The notes under the pieces are model-generated. The model ran no database searches. It was not told where the DNA came from and worked only from the letters and a program-made list of their open reading frames with translations. Shown one piece after another: positions 20,194 through 30,220 of a stretch of 33,850 nt of DNA. Every line of letters starts with the position of its first letter. Within the stretch, counting starts at the first letter, position 1. The DNA is from Gryganskiella cystojenkinii. Lineage: Eukaryota; Mortierellomycota; Mortierellomycetes; Mortierellales; Mortierellaceae. The stretch covers positions 1 to 33,850 of the forward strand of contig JAAAIG010000393.1 in assembly GCA_015852425.1 (NCBI GenBank), written 5' to 3'. Position numbers and translations under genes: made by a program.

Positions 20194-22748
20194 CGTGTGG
20201 GGTCTAATCAGCCGTCTGTTGTGTGAGATTGAAAGTGTTGATCAGCAACTGTTGGGGCAAACGGAAAAAGAGAGCACAAATGCAGTTTCACGGCTCCGTT
20301 GCGAAAGAGCGGTAGAAATGGGGCTGAAGAGAAAAAATGAAGGCGGAATGGAGGAAGAAGAAAGAAAATGACGATGGGGAGATGGGGAGAGAAAAGTACA
20401 ACAAAAAGTGGGGGGGGGGGGGGGGGGAGGGAAAGTTGAAAGAGAAACAAAGCACTCCTTCGACTCTTAAGCTCTCCCTTTGCTCTTTTCTTTTTCACAC
20501 CCTCAGCTCCCACCCACTCTGTATTCTTTTCTCCAAAAGAGTGCGGAGGAGAAAGGAGAAAAACACAAGATCGAATCCGCAACTCACTTCTTTTTCTCTT
20601 ATTCCTTCTTACATTTGTGGATGATTCGATGCTTTGTAGTTGACTGCTGCTGTCTCGTTTGTCAAGTGTCTTCTCTGAGCAGAAGCGAAAAGAAAAACAC
20701 AAGGGCTATCTACTTGACTAGACTAACAAAAGTGTGGGGAAGGGGATCTTGCTACCTACAAAAAACAAGCTCAAGAAGACACCCAGGCAAAGGATTCAAC
20801 AGCAATCAATAACCAACGTAGGATCCTGTGTGGAAGGCGTTCGAATTGCTATCAAGGATTAGGCGATTTGGCAGATAAATATGAAAAGCGAATGGAGATG
20901 TGGTGATGATGATGCAGTTGCAGAATAAAAAGCAAGAAGAGAAGAGAAAGAAAGAAAGCGTAAAGTGTGTTGAGAAAAAAAAGGAAGTGGAACAAAAGTT
21001 GAACGGTCGAGCGAGAAAGCTGATCCGATCCAATGAAAATCGTAGGACCATCTGATGTCTGTTTGCACTCACACACACGATCAAAGTGGACATCATTATC
21101 AATTGAACGGCGAAGAGATAACAAGAGTGCTCGCTCCCTTAAAGTGTCCATGTTCCCAAGGAAAAAGTCCGGTCTCCCCGGACTGGTTGGTTGGTTGAGG
21201 AGTTGTTGGGGGAATTTTAGTTTTTTGTTTTCTTCTTTCATTCCCCCACTTCGCTGGATCTAAACCTTCTCTTCTTCAACAGATCTCTCCACGTAGTTCT
21301 GCCCTGCTGGTCAAACAAGTTCTGCGAAATACAGAAAATAACTGCCGTCATCTCTCCATTTTGTCTTGGCAACCACATGTCGTCTCTTTTAACCATTTCT
21401 TTCGAGTTCCTATCCCATCACACAGGACCTGCGACCACCACGATCTGCCCCATCGGTCTTCCTTGCCTTCTAGAGCAACCATCTAACGGCTCTCACTCCT
21501 CTCTCGCGGACGGACCACCTGAAATTCTTTCATTTTTTCAACCGATCCGAAACTGGAGCAGGCTTGGCTTGTCTTACGGAGTAACAATGCCAGCTTTCTT
21601 GATCGATGCATGCTGGGTCGCCTGTATATTTTCCGTGTTTTTCATTGTGAACCCTTGCTTGGTTGCTTTCCCCTCCGGCCATGACACTGGCTATCGTTAG
21701 ATGGTCCACTTCCGTGCTAAACGAGCTAATTAGGCAAATGCCAGTTTTGGTGGCATTTCAGTTTTTGGTGCTTTCTTTCCAGGACATGACCCTCTGTTCG
21801 GAGATGGTGCCACCAAAAGCTTTTTTTAAGGCCATGTGTTTGCAACTGTCAAGAAAAGAATAAAAACTTATTCATCGTGCATATCATTTGTTTGTTTTGT
21901 CCAGAGGGACATTTCTCCATCCGCAAACAAACAAACCGAGTTCATTTTCCGATGCCACAGCACTCTCCCTCCACATGTCAGTCTATCCATTGACTTTTAG
22001 TCATGAATCAAAAGAAACGTCTTTCTTCTCTTGACTTGCCATTCGATCTAGACCACTCCGGATAGGTTACAACGATCGACTTAGCGAAATGTGGTGACAA
22101 AAGTTATTCACGGAAATAGCCTTTAATCAAGGGAATGGCTCCAAAGTGGATAAACTATTGCTGTTGCTATTGCATAGCGCATGCCAGAGAATTGAAGATG
22201 ACGAAGATTTATCAAAGGAATATCAAAAACGAGTTGGTGGCGTCGATAGCAGCCTTGGATGGTTTTATTCTTTGTATCTGTGCAATCATCTTCGTTGGAC
22301 AAAGAACAGTGCGCCACCAAATATCGAACGCGACATTTTGATGCGCCCCTTAAAATTCTCAGTCTGTTCGAGACGCCAGATCCAGATATCCGACAAAACA
22401 ACAAACAAGCCACCGGTAGGATTCCCGCACAAATTCAATGATAAAACACGGCACGCCACAAGGGAGTACAGGTACACTCTGACTAGCTGACTTTGCTTCA
22501 GGAGAGTTGCTGCATCCAAAGGCAAACAGACTCGGCTTCCATTCCGCCAATCCCATCCTTTTTCATTCAACTTTCATCCCTCAAAAAAGGGCATTGGACT
22601 GTGCTGCCATCCTCTTCTCCTTCGCAAGTCCACCCCTCCCATTCACATATCCATTCCCCACCTTCACCTTCACACTCACACGCCGTGTTCTAATTCGCCA
22701 TCACCAGGAGACGATCAGAGTAAACTCTCGGTATGCTTTTCCCATTCA
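20194..22748. other. 2.5-kb divergent spacer between acyltransferase and PPR gene
   Basis: The two genes are transcribed away from each other, so this holds both promoters and leaders. Purine-rich plus-strand DNA at 20230-20460 corresponds to a pyrimidine-rich leader of the acyltransferase. CACA- and CCTT-rich DNA at 22610-22690 suits a leader of the PPR gene. Open frames (for example 20208-20702 minus, 21377-21700 plus, 22146-22490 plus) carry no recognisable domain. I see no tRNA or transposon signature. A short non-coding transcript or an unusual small gene cannot be excluded. Confidence 0.4.
20410..20427 (+). repeat. Homopolymer run of 18 G
   Basis: Eighteen consecutive G bases, followed by AGGG, lie in the leader region of the acyltransferase (poly-C on its coding strand). 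Such runs are length-unstable and prone to sequencing error. They can also form quadruplexes. Confidence 0.9.
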
Positions 22749-25700
22749 ATGCAAACAGGGCCAAGTGTTCTTAGGGCCTCTTTTGCCACTGACCGCGACC
22801 GCCGTTCATTTCTCAGAATGAAAAAAAAGGCTAATACGACTCCCTTTCGTGGCTGTGAAAATAGGTCTGTTTCCAAGGAAGCAGCACACCCCGGAAAAAA
22901 AAAACGTTTACACTTTGTCCCTACGACATCTAGGTGCGCGCACATGTCCTGTTCCTCGAGCCGCGCGGCCAACGTGCTGTCGGTCGCCATGGGTATACCC
23001 TCCAAGACTCGTATCACAACCCTCTCAAAATGCCCATTCCGGACACGGTCTTCAACTCAGGGGGGTCCCATCGCCCGATCCACCACCACGCGACCATACA
23101 CTGTGCTGGCTCGGACTACACGGGAAACACAGGGCCTGCCCACAACCCGATCCGGACCCTCAATATCAACATCAGCAGTACCCGGATGTCGATCAAAGCA
23201 CAGCGAGGCGGCGTGGTCATCATCATGGTCAATATTTTTCAGTCCCTCCCACGGATCCGGATCCAAAAAACCAACCTCTTTTTTTATTCCCAGTGGTCGC
23301 CACCATCCCTCATCGTGTAATCAAACTCACCACGTTCGATCTCGGCAATCAGCTCCTAGCCGATCCTACTCTGTGCACGTCTGTTCAGATGGACTGACTA
23401 CACCAGCATTCTCAGCCCACAGCTTGCTCCTCCAAAACTCGCAGCGACAGACGCTTTCTCAACAACCGTCTTTCGGATCGCAGTCGTTTCTTGCCGCGGA
23501 TAATGTCCAACGTGGGAGAAGATCATATACCGGAGGCTATTTAGGACCCAGAGAGATCCCGTCTCCCAGAGATCAACGCCCACTCTTTGATGCCACGGAA
23601 CGAACTCGAGTTCATGCTACCCTCAATCGACCCTCCAGAGCCAAAAATTTACTGTACCAGTCAAGAAAATACGTTCACACCAGTCGATCCAGTCGTGTTT
23701 TCAATCCTCGAGGCGATGGATTCGGTCAAGGAGCCGGCATTAGAGGCCAGGAATCCCTAGTGAACGAACTTCGACAAAAAACACTCGTGAGATCGTCTGC
23801 TCGTCAAATATGGGCTGCCTACACAAAGGTTGCCCAAGCTGATGCCCTCCCTCGCCTTTCGACCAACGACGTCACAGGACTCTTCCAACTCTTGAATCAG
23901 TCTATCCAGAGTGAAGAGGCTATGGAGATGATGCTCCAGATCGCACTGGATGTCAGCACTATCGGGAAACAACTACCACAGGAGGCGTATGAAATCCTTC
24001 TCAATCAGGCTATTGATCATATGCCTGTGGACCAAATCAAGTCAACGCTCACGCAGATTCAAGGTCGCAGACGATTCATCACCAATATGATGCAGCTCTG
24101 TGAATCCAATGCAGAGATGAAGGAACTCACGAGGTTGTACCATACCCTCACCCAAGCCTCATTTGATGTCGACGGATACTCAAGTTATTATCACGAACGA
24201 AGACAACTTGCTTCCGAGCTCTCAAAGTTAACTCTCCAATGGATCTCCTCCGAAGGTGATCGCCTGAGGCCAAGGCTGACGGAAGAGCTCTTGGTCTTCT
24301 TACTCGACCGTGGTGCGCTCGACGAAGTCTATACTGCGGTGGCCAAGATGTCGAAGGAGGGACATGTATTCGCGCGATCTTTTTTCACCCAGGCGATCCA
24401 TCGATTCGGTCGTGCGAAAAAGTTTGATTCCATGGATATGACGCTGGATCTCATGCGGAAGCAGGGACTTGAGCCAGTAGAGGAAACCTACACAGCCATT
24501 ATTGACGCTCATTCCAAGGCCGGAAACCTGAGAGAGGCACAGCGAGCTTATCAGGACATCCTTGCAGCAGGACTTGTCCCATCTGAAAAGACGTTTGGAC
24601 CCATGTTGGAGGCTGTGGGCAAGATGGGCGATTTTGAGATGACAAAGCAACTCGTCGAGCATATGAACGCCAGCGGAGTAGCCTCCAACAGGTACACCCT
24701 CAACGCCCTTCTCCAGAGTTTGTCCCACGACCCCGCGCTGAGTACAGAACTATTCCAAGAGATGTCGCAGCAGATCGAGCCCGGTGTTGTCAACTACAAT
24801 ATGCTTATCAGGACCTATCAACAGAACGCGGATCTCGATGGTGCCTTCAAGGTCTTCCGATCCATGATCTCGAAGGGGGTCAAACCAGACCGCTACACAT
24901 TCGCCAGTATCCTGAACCTTTTCGCGACCCGTGGAGATGCCGGCGGAGCCGAGGTCTTTTGGAACGAGATGGTCGATGAGCATGGAGTTACGCCAAACGT
25001 TGTCGCCTATGGAGCTATGATTCACGCCTACTGCACCGCCGATGACATGATCAGTGCACAAGCGATCTACAGACAAATGATCCAGGCTGGTATTATGCCC
25101 AACCACACCATCTTTGGAACATTGTTGGGCGCATACGCCCGCAGTGGCGATCTGACACAAATGCTCTCGATCTACGATGCTATGCGAGCTGAAGGACTGG
25201 TCGCCAACAGTTATATCTACGCCAACCTGCTCTTTGGGTTGATCAAGGATGGTGATATGGTTGCAGCCAGACGTCTGTTCGAGAACATGGAAGAGGAGGG
25301 CTTTGGGAACAATGTGCTGGCACATACGATCCTGATGAAGGGCTACCTGGATCAAGGTCAAGTCAAGGAATCGCAAGAAGTCTACAGAAACATGGTCGCT
25401 ACCGGTCTGATACCCAATTTTGAGACCTATGCCGTCATGTTGCATGGTCATGCTCGTCGCGGAGAGAAGAAGGAGGGCCATGCCTTGCTGAATCGGATCA
25501 TGAAGAGTCAGGGTCTTGTTGTTCCTCGAACCAAGGATCAGCTGGGGGACATCGAGATTCCTCCTACAGTATTGGAAGGCGAGGAGGACGATTTGTTGAG
25601 CCGAGCCCATGAGGGGCAGTTTTCATCTATTGGCACAGAAAGAAAGCCTCTCAAGGTCGGAGCCAAGCCGAACGCTATTTACACTTTCACGCCGCTCCTG

Positions 25701-27047
25701 GATTCGTACGCAAAGGAGGCCAATCTCTTGGCAGCCAAGGGCATGTTTAACGAGATCAAGGACCGAGGATTCGAGCCCAACACTGTCACGTACACGATTC
25801 TTATGGACGGATACCGACGTGCAAACGATGTTGACAGTGTGCTCAACATCTGGCACGAACTCTTTGAGCGGATCCTCAAGCAATGGCAGACGGCGCAGAA
25901 AGAACTGGTCAAGGGCGGTCCTCGGGAGCGTTCGACGGAGCTTCTTCGGGATCGTCTGTCTACTCGAGCTTTGAAACTTCGTCGACTACTGCAACATCCG
26001 ATTTCGATTACGATGGATACCCTCGGTTACTCTGGACGGATTCAGGAGGTCAAGTCGATGTGGAACCGCCTGGAGAGGATTGGTTTCGAGTTTGATTCCG
26101 CCAACTGGAACGATTATGTGATTGCGCTGGCAAGAAATGGACAGCTGACAGATGCCTGCGCTGTTTTCCAGGAGAAGCTGTTGCCGGGTCTCAATATCAA
26201 TCGCGAAGCAGACTCTGATGAAAGAGGGACGGAAGAAGACGCCTTGTCCTCATCAACAGCACACATTTTGACAGGGTCCTCACCGGGATTCCAGGGTCAG
26301 TACAATCGTCGCGTAGGAATCGATATCTCACCTAGCAGCACCACCGACAGCGCAAAGGTCACTGGTAGCGTCTTCCGGAAACCATCGTCGTTGCTGTACC
26401 CTCGACCCAGAACCATGGCCGCGTTGGCGGACACTTTGGAAGATTTGCTCAGCTTCGAGAATCGTCAGTCCGGCAAGTTCAAGATCGATGCTGATCTTTC
26501 GGATCCGTTTACAAAGGAAGAGCTTGCTCTTCAAAAGGATTCGTTCGCGTTCCGATCCAAGAAACTATATCAGCGCAAGAAAACAATCGAGGCATCGCTC
26601 CAGTCTTATCCTCGACCATTTGATGGCTTGGAAGAGAGTGACCGCAAGTTCCTGTGGACTTGGATTCGTGCTGAATTCCCGAAGGTCCTCGAGGTTTTGA
26701 ACGAGGGTATGCTCGTTAGCGCAGAATCGGTCAAACATTTGAACAAGCATGGATCGACTCTGCCGATTTGGTCTACCCAGATCTCGGATGTTTCTGACGA
26801 CCGCGATAAACCTTCGACATCCAAGACGACAGTCAAGCCAGACTCATTAGGAATGAAAGAGGAGGAAGAAGCTGCAGCCAAGCCACAGGTGGTCGAGTTT
26901 AAGGGGTTCCGACCCTGGCGCAACCTCAAGGCCGCGATAAAAGACATGGAACGGAGGCAGTACTTGGAAGAGAGGACCCAGACCATCAAGGAGCGCGAGG
27001 AACGCTTTGATCTCTTGCGTGGTCGCAAGCCCAAGGCGTACAATTAA
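22749..27047 (+). CDS. Large pentatricopeptide repeat (PPR) protein, probably mitochondrial
   Basis: PPR proteins bind organellar RNA in a sequence-specific way and control its processing, stability or translation. The single open frame has 1432 codons. Roughly eleven or twelve 35-residue repeats lie between residues 540 and 1145. Examples are ETYTAIIDAHSKAGNLREAQ, VVNYNMLIRTYQQNADLDGA, VAYGAMIHAYCTADDMISAQ, ETYAVMLHGHARRGEKKEGH and VTYTILMDGYRRANDVDSVL. Several repeats end in P-x or PN, as usual. The C-terminus is charged and coiled (ERRQYLEERTQTIKEREERF). Residues 66-130 are rich in Ser, Thr and Arg without acidic residues, as in a mitochondrial presequence. The first ATG (22749) opens the frame. 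The ATG at 22944 (MSCSSSRAANVLS) gives a cleaner presequence and may be the true start. Residues 130-230 are odd in composition and could hide an intron. Architecture resembles fungal CYA-5-type PPR proteins, but I assign no orthologue. Confidence 0.88.
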   Translation: MQTGPSVLRASFATDRDRRSFLRMKKKANTTPFRGCENRSVSKEAAHPGKKKRLHFVPTTSRCAHMSCSSSRAANVLSVAMGIPSKTRITTLSKCPFRTRSSTQGGPIARSTTTRPYTVLARTTRETQGLPTTRSGPSISTSAVPGCRSKHSEAAWSSSWSIFFSPSHGSGSKKPTSFFIPSGRHHPSSCNQTHHVRSRQSAPSRSYSVHVCSDGLTTPAFSAHSLLLQNSQRQTLSQQPSFGSQSFLAADNVQRGRRSYTGGYLGPREIPSPRDQRPLFDATERTRVHATLNRPSRAKNLLYQSRKYVHTSRSSRVFNPRGDGFGQGAGIRGQESLVNELRQKTLVRSSARQIWAAYTKVAQADALPRLSTNDVTGLFQLLNQSIQSEEAMEMMLQIALDVSTIGKQLPQEAYEILLNQAIDHMPVDQIKSTLTQIQGRRRFITNMMQLCESNAEMKELTRLYHTLTQASFDVDGYSSYYHERRQLASELSKLTLQWISSEGDRLRPRLTEELLVFLLDRGALDEVYTAVAKMSKEGHVFARSFFTQAIHRFGRAKKFDSMDMTLDLMRKQGLEPVEETYTAIIDAHSKAGNLREAQRAYQDILAAGLVPSEKTFGPMLEAVGKMGDFEMTKQLVEHMNASGVASNRYTLNALLQSLSHDPALSTELFQEMSQQIEPGVVNYNMLIRTYQQNADLDGAFKVFRSMISKGVKPDRYTFASILNLFATRGDAGGAEVFWNEMVDEHGVTPNVVAYGAMIHAYCTADDMISAQAIYRQMIQAGIMPNHTIFGTLLGAYARSGDLTQMLSIYDAMRAEGLVANSYIYANLLFGLIKDGDMVAARRLFENMEEEGFGNNVLAHTILMKGYLDQGQVKESQEVYRNMVATGLIPNFETYAVMLHGHARRGEKKEGHALLNRIMKSQGLVVPRTKDQLGDIEIPPTVLEGEEDDLLSRAHEGQFSSIGTERKPLKVGAKPNAIYTFTPLLDSYAKEANLLAAKGMFNEIKDRGFEPNTVTYTILMDGYRRANDVDSVLNIWHELFERILKQWQTAQKELVKGGPRERSTELLRDRLSTRALKLRRLLQHPISITMDTLGYSGRIQEVKSMWNRLERIGFEFDSANWNDYVIALARNGQLTDACAVFQEKLLPGLNINREADSDERGTEEDALSSSTAHILTGSSPGFQGQYNRRVGIDISPSSTTDSAKVTGSVFRKPSSLLYPRPRTMAALADTLEDLLSFENRQSGKFKIDADLSDPFTKEELALQKDSFAFRSKKLYQRKKTIEASLQSYPRPFDGLEESDRKFLWTWIRAEFPKVLEVLNEGMLVSAESVKHLNKHGSTLPIWSTQISDVSDDRDKPSTSKTTVKPDSLGMKEEEEAAAKPQVVEFKGFRPWRNLKAAIKDMERRQYLEERTQTIKEREERFDLLRGRKPKAYN

Positions 27048-27275
27048 ATAAGCATCATCATTACCCCACAATTCCATCCACGTTATCATAATTAACTACA
27101 TCCCACCACCTTCTCAGTATTCTTGTAGAAAGCACCACTGCTGCATTTCCCCTGTACCATATTATTAAAAAAGCATCTTCCTAGACATGACAATTCCAAA
27201 GAGTTCCCTTAGAATGTGTTATGATGGTCCCTATCACTTTTTTATTTTTTATTTTTTATTTTATTTTTGGACAAT
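27048..27275. terminator. Convergent 3' spacer with T-rich tandem tract
   Basis: This separates the ends of the PPR gene (plus) and the membrane protein gene (minus). It includes attattaaaaa near 27160-27170 and a tandem T-rich tract (units of A plus 4-6 T) at about 27237-27268. On the minus strand that tract is A-rich and could serve as a polyadenylation-site environment. Confidence 0.4.
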
Positions 27276-28130
27276 CTAGTACGGACGACCGATTCCTGGG
27301 GCCGACGATCCAGCGCTCATGAGACCGACACCGCTCAATTTCGAGGTCCCACCACCGAACCGACGGACTCGAGCAGGTTCACCTCGAATCGTCATTGGCT
27401 TTTCATTGCTTGAGGATCCAAAAAATCTGGACCAGGTTCTGTTCACATGATAAAATAGGCTCCGTTGACCGACCAACGTCAACAAGACAGTTCCAAAACC
27501 CCAAAAGAATCCATGGACAAATGGCATGATGATGATATCTCTCAGGGTCATGACCGTGATCCTGGCAGTGACCGAGGGAACTGAGATGGGTGTTGGGGGT
27601 TTTGATCCGGGTTTCTCGGACGCTTCCGTGGTAGCGGCGGCAAAGGCTGTCTGAGCTCGGGCGGTATCGTTCGCAAAGCTCTCGTAGCATTGGTCCAAGG
27701 CTTTACGGTAGTTGTGATCGAATCTCAAGTCCGGGACTGCGGGTGCCTGGGCGAGGATATGGGACGCCGAGGAGGATAGACGTCTCCGACGACGGCGACG
27801 ACGACCATTATCTTCTTCTTCGTCGTCGTCAGAGTCCTCGGAATCGGAATCGTTTTCGGAATCAGAGTCTTCCACGTCGTCATTGTCCCAGTTTTTGCGA
27901 CTTGCGCCTCGGCTTTGGGGACGAGAGTTGTTGGCGGATGAGGGTGTGGTTCCTTGGCGGCTGTGGGAACGAGATCCTGATGAAGAAGGAATGAGATTAA
28001 TGTCGTCAGCTTCGTCGTCGCTCGAGTCGGAATGATCCTCGGGTCGTCGTGGCGATGACAAATTAGCAGGTCTGCGACGGATCCCGTGGCGAGGGTGCGG
28101 TGTTGCGTCCTGAGCGATCGTATCTGACAT
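27276..28130 (-). CDS. Conserved-looking single-pass membrane protein of unknown function
   Basis: The intronless model gives 284 residues. The N-terminal half is disordered, with alternating Asp/Glu/Ser runs (DSDSENDSDSEDSDDDEEED) followed directly by about eight consecutive Arg. The C-terminal half is ordered. RFDHNYRKALDQCYESFAND looks helical. MTLRDIIIMPFVHGFFWGFGTVLLTLVG is a hydrophobic membrane segment, followed by a basic Ser/Gly tail. The layout resembles fungal tail- or signal-anchored organelle membrane proteins, possibly of a DUF family, but I cannot name one. The ATG at 28130 (MSDTIAQ) was preferred over one at 28286, because the extra 52 residues look like translated leader and the sequence before 28130 is AT-rich. 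It faces the PPR gene tail to tail. Confidence 0.75.
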   Translation of the reverse strand: MSDTIAQDATPHPRHGIRRRPANLSSPRRPEDHSDSSDDEADDINLIPSSSGSRSHSRQGTTPSSANNSRPQSRGASRKNWDNDDVEDSDSENDSDSEDSDDDEEEDNGRRRRRRRRLSSSASHILAQAPAVPDLRFDHNYRKALDQCYESFANDTARAQTAFAAATTEASEKPGSKPPTPISVPSVTARITVMTLRDIIIMPFVHGFFWGFGTVLLTLVGQRSLFYHVNRTWSRFFGSSSNEKPMTIRGEPARVRRFGGGTSKLSGVGLMSAGSSAPGIGRPY

Positions 28131-28429
28131 GATTATATAGTTGTTCTTGTCCTGTTTGTGTGAACAAGGGAAGGATGGATGCAATGAAAGGAGAAATTGA
28201 AATCCAAAATGCTCTGACATGATGTGACAGGGTTCCTCACGCGCGAAAAGGTTTGTGATTTTGAACCTGCAGGGCACGCACAACACACGCGTTTTGTTCG
28301 TTTTTTTTTTATTGGAACCGATGCCCTGTATTCTCGTTAATAATGACCAAAAAAAAAAGGAGTCTCGGCTCTTTCTATTTCAACAAACAGCTCATAAAAC
28401 TGGTATCAACCACGCTATCCCTCCTTCTC
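28131..28429. other. Spacer between transgelin 3' end and the membrane-protein gene
   Basis: Both neighbours are on the minus strand, so this holds the transgelin 3' flank and the promoter of the gene at 27276-28130. Homopolymer runs lie at about 28302-28311 (T) and 28349-28358 (A). No coding sequence or RNA gene is recognisable. Confidence 0.35.
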
Positions 28430-29706
28430 TCAGACCGCAGGAGATCGAGAACGACCTGGGTCCACACCTCCAATCTCTCTGCGCCCTGTCCGGACACCAG
28501 ATTGGTTTGCACCACCACTGTATCCGTATTGGTATGTGTTGATCACGTTCTTTCCTGCATTCAAGACTTCTTCCGAGAACTCGACCTCCTATTGACCAGG
28601 TGAGAAAAAACCCCCATTTTGAGGGACGGGGGGTCAGTCGAGCTTTTTTCATCCAGAGCGTGCATCAACTCAATATTTATCCGCAGACGAGAGCTGAAAA
28701 TACGTACATGCTTATCGGACAACTTGGGCCCTAAAATCTAACGGGTCAGGAAAAAAAAAATGTAAGGGAAGATTCCGTCGTCAGCTTCGAGGATCAGGAG
28801 CTTAATTTGTTTACACTGAAGAACCACCATCAATATTCTGAGAGAAGCAGGATGCATACTGGAGTATCGCATCCTGCCTTGGCAGCATGACGGGAGAGTG
28901 ACCAGATGGCATCCACGACCTGACCAGGGTTCTTGTTCTCATAAAGGTCTATCGTCTGGAAGAGATCATGTTTCGGGCATCCGAGTCGTTCACAGCCCTC
29001 CAAGAACTTTGCGATGTTCTCCATCTATTGAATAGAGAAAAAAAAAATGTGCGCATAATTGGTCAATAAGCATGCGCCAGAAGGCACTATTTTTTCCATT
29101 TTTTTTTTTTTTTTACCTGAACAAAAGGCATCCTTGACGCCTTGATCTTGTAGAATCCAGGAATAAGAACGTTCATAAGCCTATCAAGGAGTGACAATGA
29201 AGATCCAACATTAAAAAAAAAATGAGCCTCTCCTTTTGAGTGGAGACACAAAGAGATTGCTGAAGAAAAGCATTCTTACTTGCAAAGGATAACTCCGTCC
29301 TTCAACGATCCTTGAAAGCTATCACTTGGAAACTGTTCTCCAACTACGGTTTCAATCCACTCCCGTGCCTGAACAATTGAACGATATTAAGAAGAATTAG
29401 ATGATAGAGTAGAAGCTACAACAAAAAAAAAAGAAAAAAAGAAAGAGTCGAGTAGCGGAAAAGACCATCCTCATTACCTCGGCCTCTCGACCAACATCAT
29501 ACTTGGCTGCCAACTTGGCGGCGATTTCTATGAATAAAAAACGAAAAAAAACAGGGCCAGAGAAAGAGCAGGAACATCATTAACCTTTTATAAATGTCCC
29601 CGTGTCTCCCCTGAAATCGGGCTCTCCTTTTATCAGCTGCAGAGGGAGTTATGCAGGTCCTACCTCTGTCAATGCCAAACTTTCTGGGACCGTTCATAAT
29701 GTTCAT
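28430..29706 (-). CDS. SCP1: Transgelin/calponin-family actin-bundling protein (Scp1-like)
   Basis: Cross-links and stabilises actin filaments in the cell cortex and endocytic patches. Seven exons splice to exactly 199 residues: 29664-29706, 29478-29527, 29280-29368, 29117-29180, 28860-29024, 28708-28737 and 28430-28588. All junctions are GT..AG and in phase. After MNIMNGPRKFGIDRE comes a single calponin-homology domain (about residues 12-125). Its signatures include AREWIETVVGEQFPSDSF, LKDGVILCKLMNVLIPG, NIAKFLEGCERLGC and DLFQTIDLYENKNPGQVVDA. The C-terminus has one calponin-like repeat, reading NTYQYGYSGGANQSG, and a short basic Ser-rich tail. This architecture and length match yeast Scp1 and animal transgelin. 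A second ATG at 29697 is an alternative start three codons in. The 30-bp exon (ILGPKLSDKH) is easily missed by gene finders. Confidence 0.95.
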
Positions 29707-30220
29707 GAAAGTGTTTTTAAAATGCTGAGTGGAAAATAAAGTTGACTGCGATGGTGTCTCGAAGGTAATATTTTCAGAACAAAAGGAATGGAATGGATTC
29801 TAATGAAGAGAAATGAGAAAAAAAGAGAATTTCGACCATGTGGACCATGCGGTTGGACCTCCACACGAATATTCTACACGTGACATATCATTTTTTTTAG
29901 CCTCTGATCCTGTTGTGTCCTGCAGCTTCACAACGACAGTTTTCCTTTGCTAATGAACACAGGATCAGGACCAGCAGACGCTCAGAACGGGATGACATAC
30001 GATTGAGCGACGAGTATTATTAGAGTGGACAAAAAAAAACGGCTGTATATGATGGTACTGTACGCTCATGAAAATGAAGTGCTGCAACAGAAGACAAAAA
30101 ATCACGTTGGATGCGAAGAGAGTGGCACTCATGTATCTCAGCCACAACAAGCATATAAAATATTTGTCCGATTCCCAAGAGGGACGGCTCACTTGTTGCT
30201 GTCGGTGTATCAAAGAGGGT
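29707..30220. other. Promoter side of transgelin and 3' flank of ADC synthase
   Basis: About 510 bp with transgelin's promoter on the left and the end of the ADC synthase gene on the right, both on the minus strand. Runs of A/T (for example near 29892-29899 and 30031-30038) are present. Plus-strand frames at 30025 and 30068 are shadows of non-coding DNA and of the last exon. No motif can be firmly assigned. Confidence 0.35.

Noticed and set aside
22849..23397. 182-codon plus-strand frame overlapping the start of the PPR gene
   Set aside because: Its Pro/His-rich sequence has no domain and it ends without a donor that would join the PPR frame in phase. It remains only as a hint that the PPR 5' end may be spliced.
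24750..25610. 286-codon open frame on the minus strand
   Set aside because: It lies antisense within the PPR repeats, shows no domain, and is explained by the codon use of the plus-strand gene.
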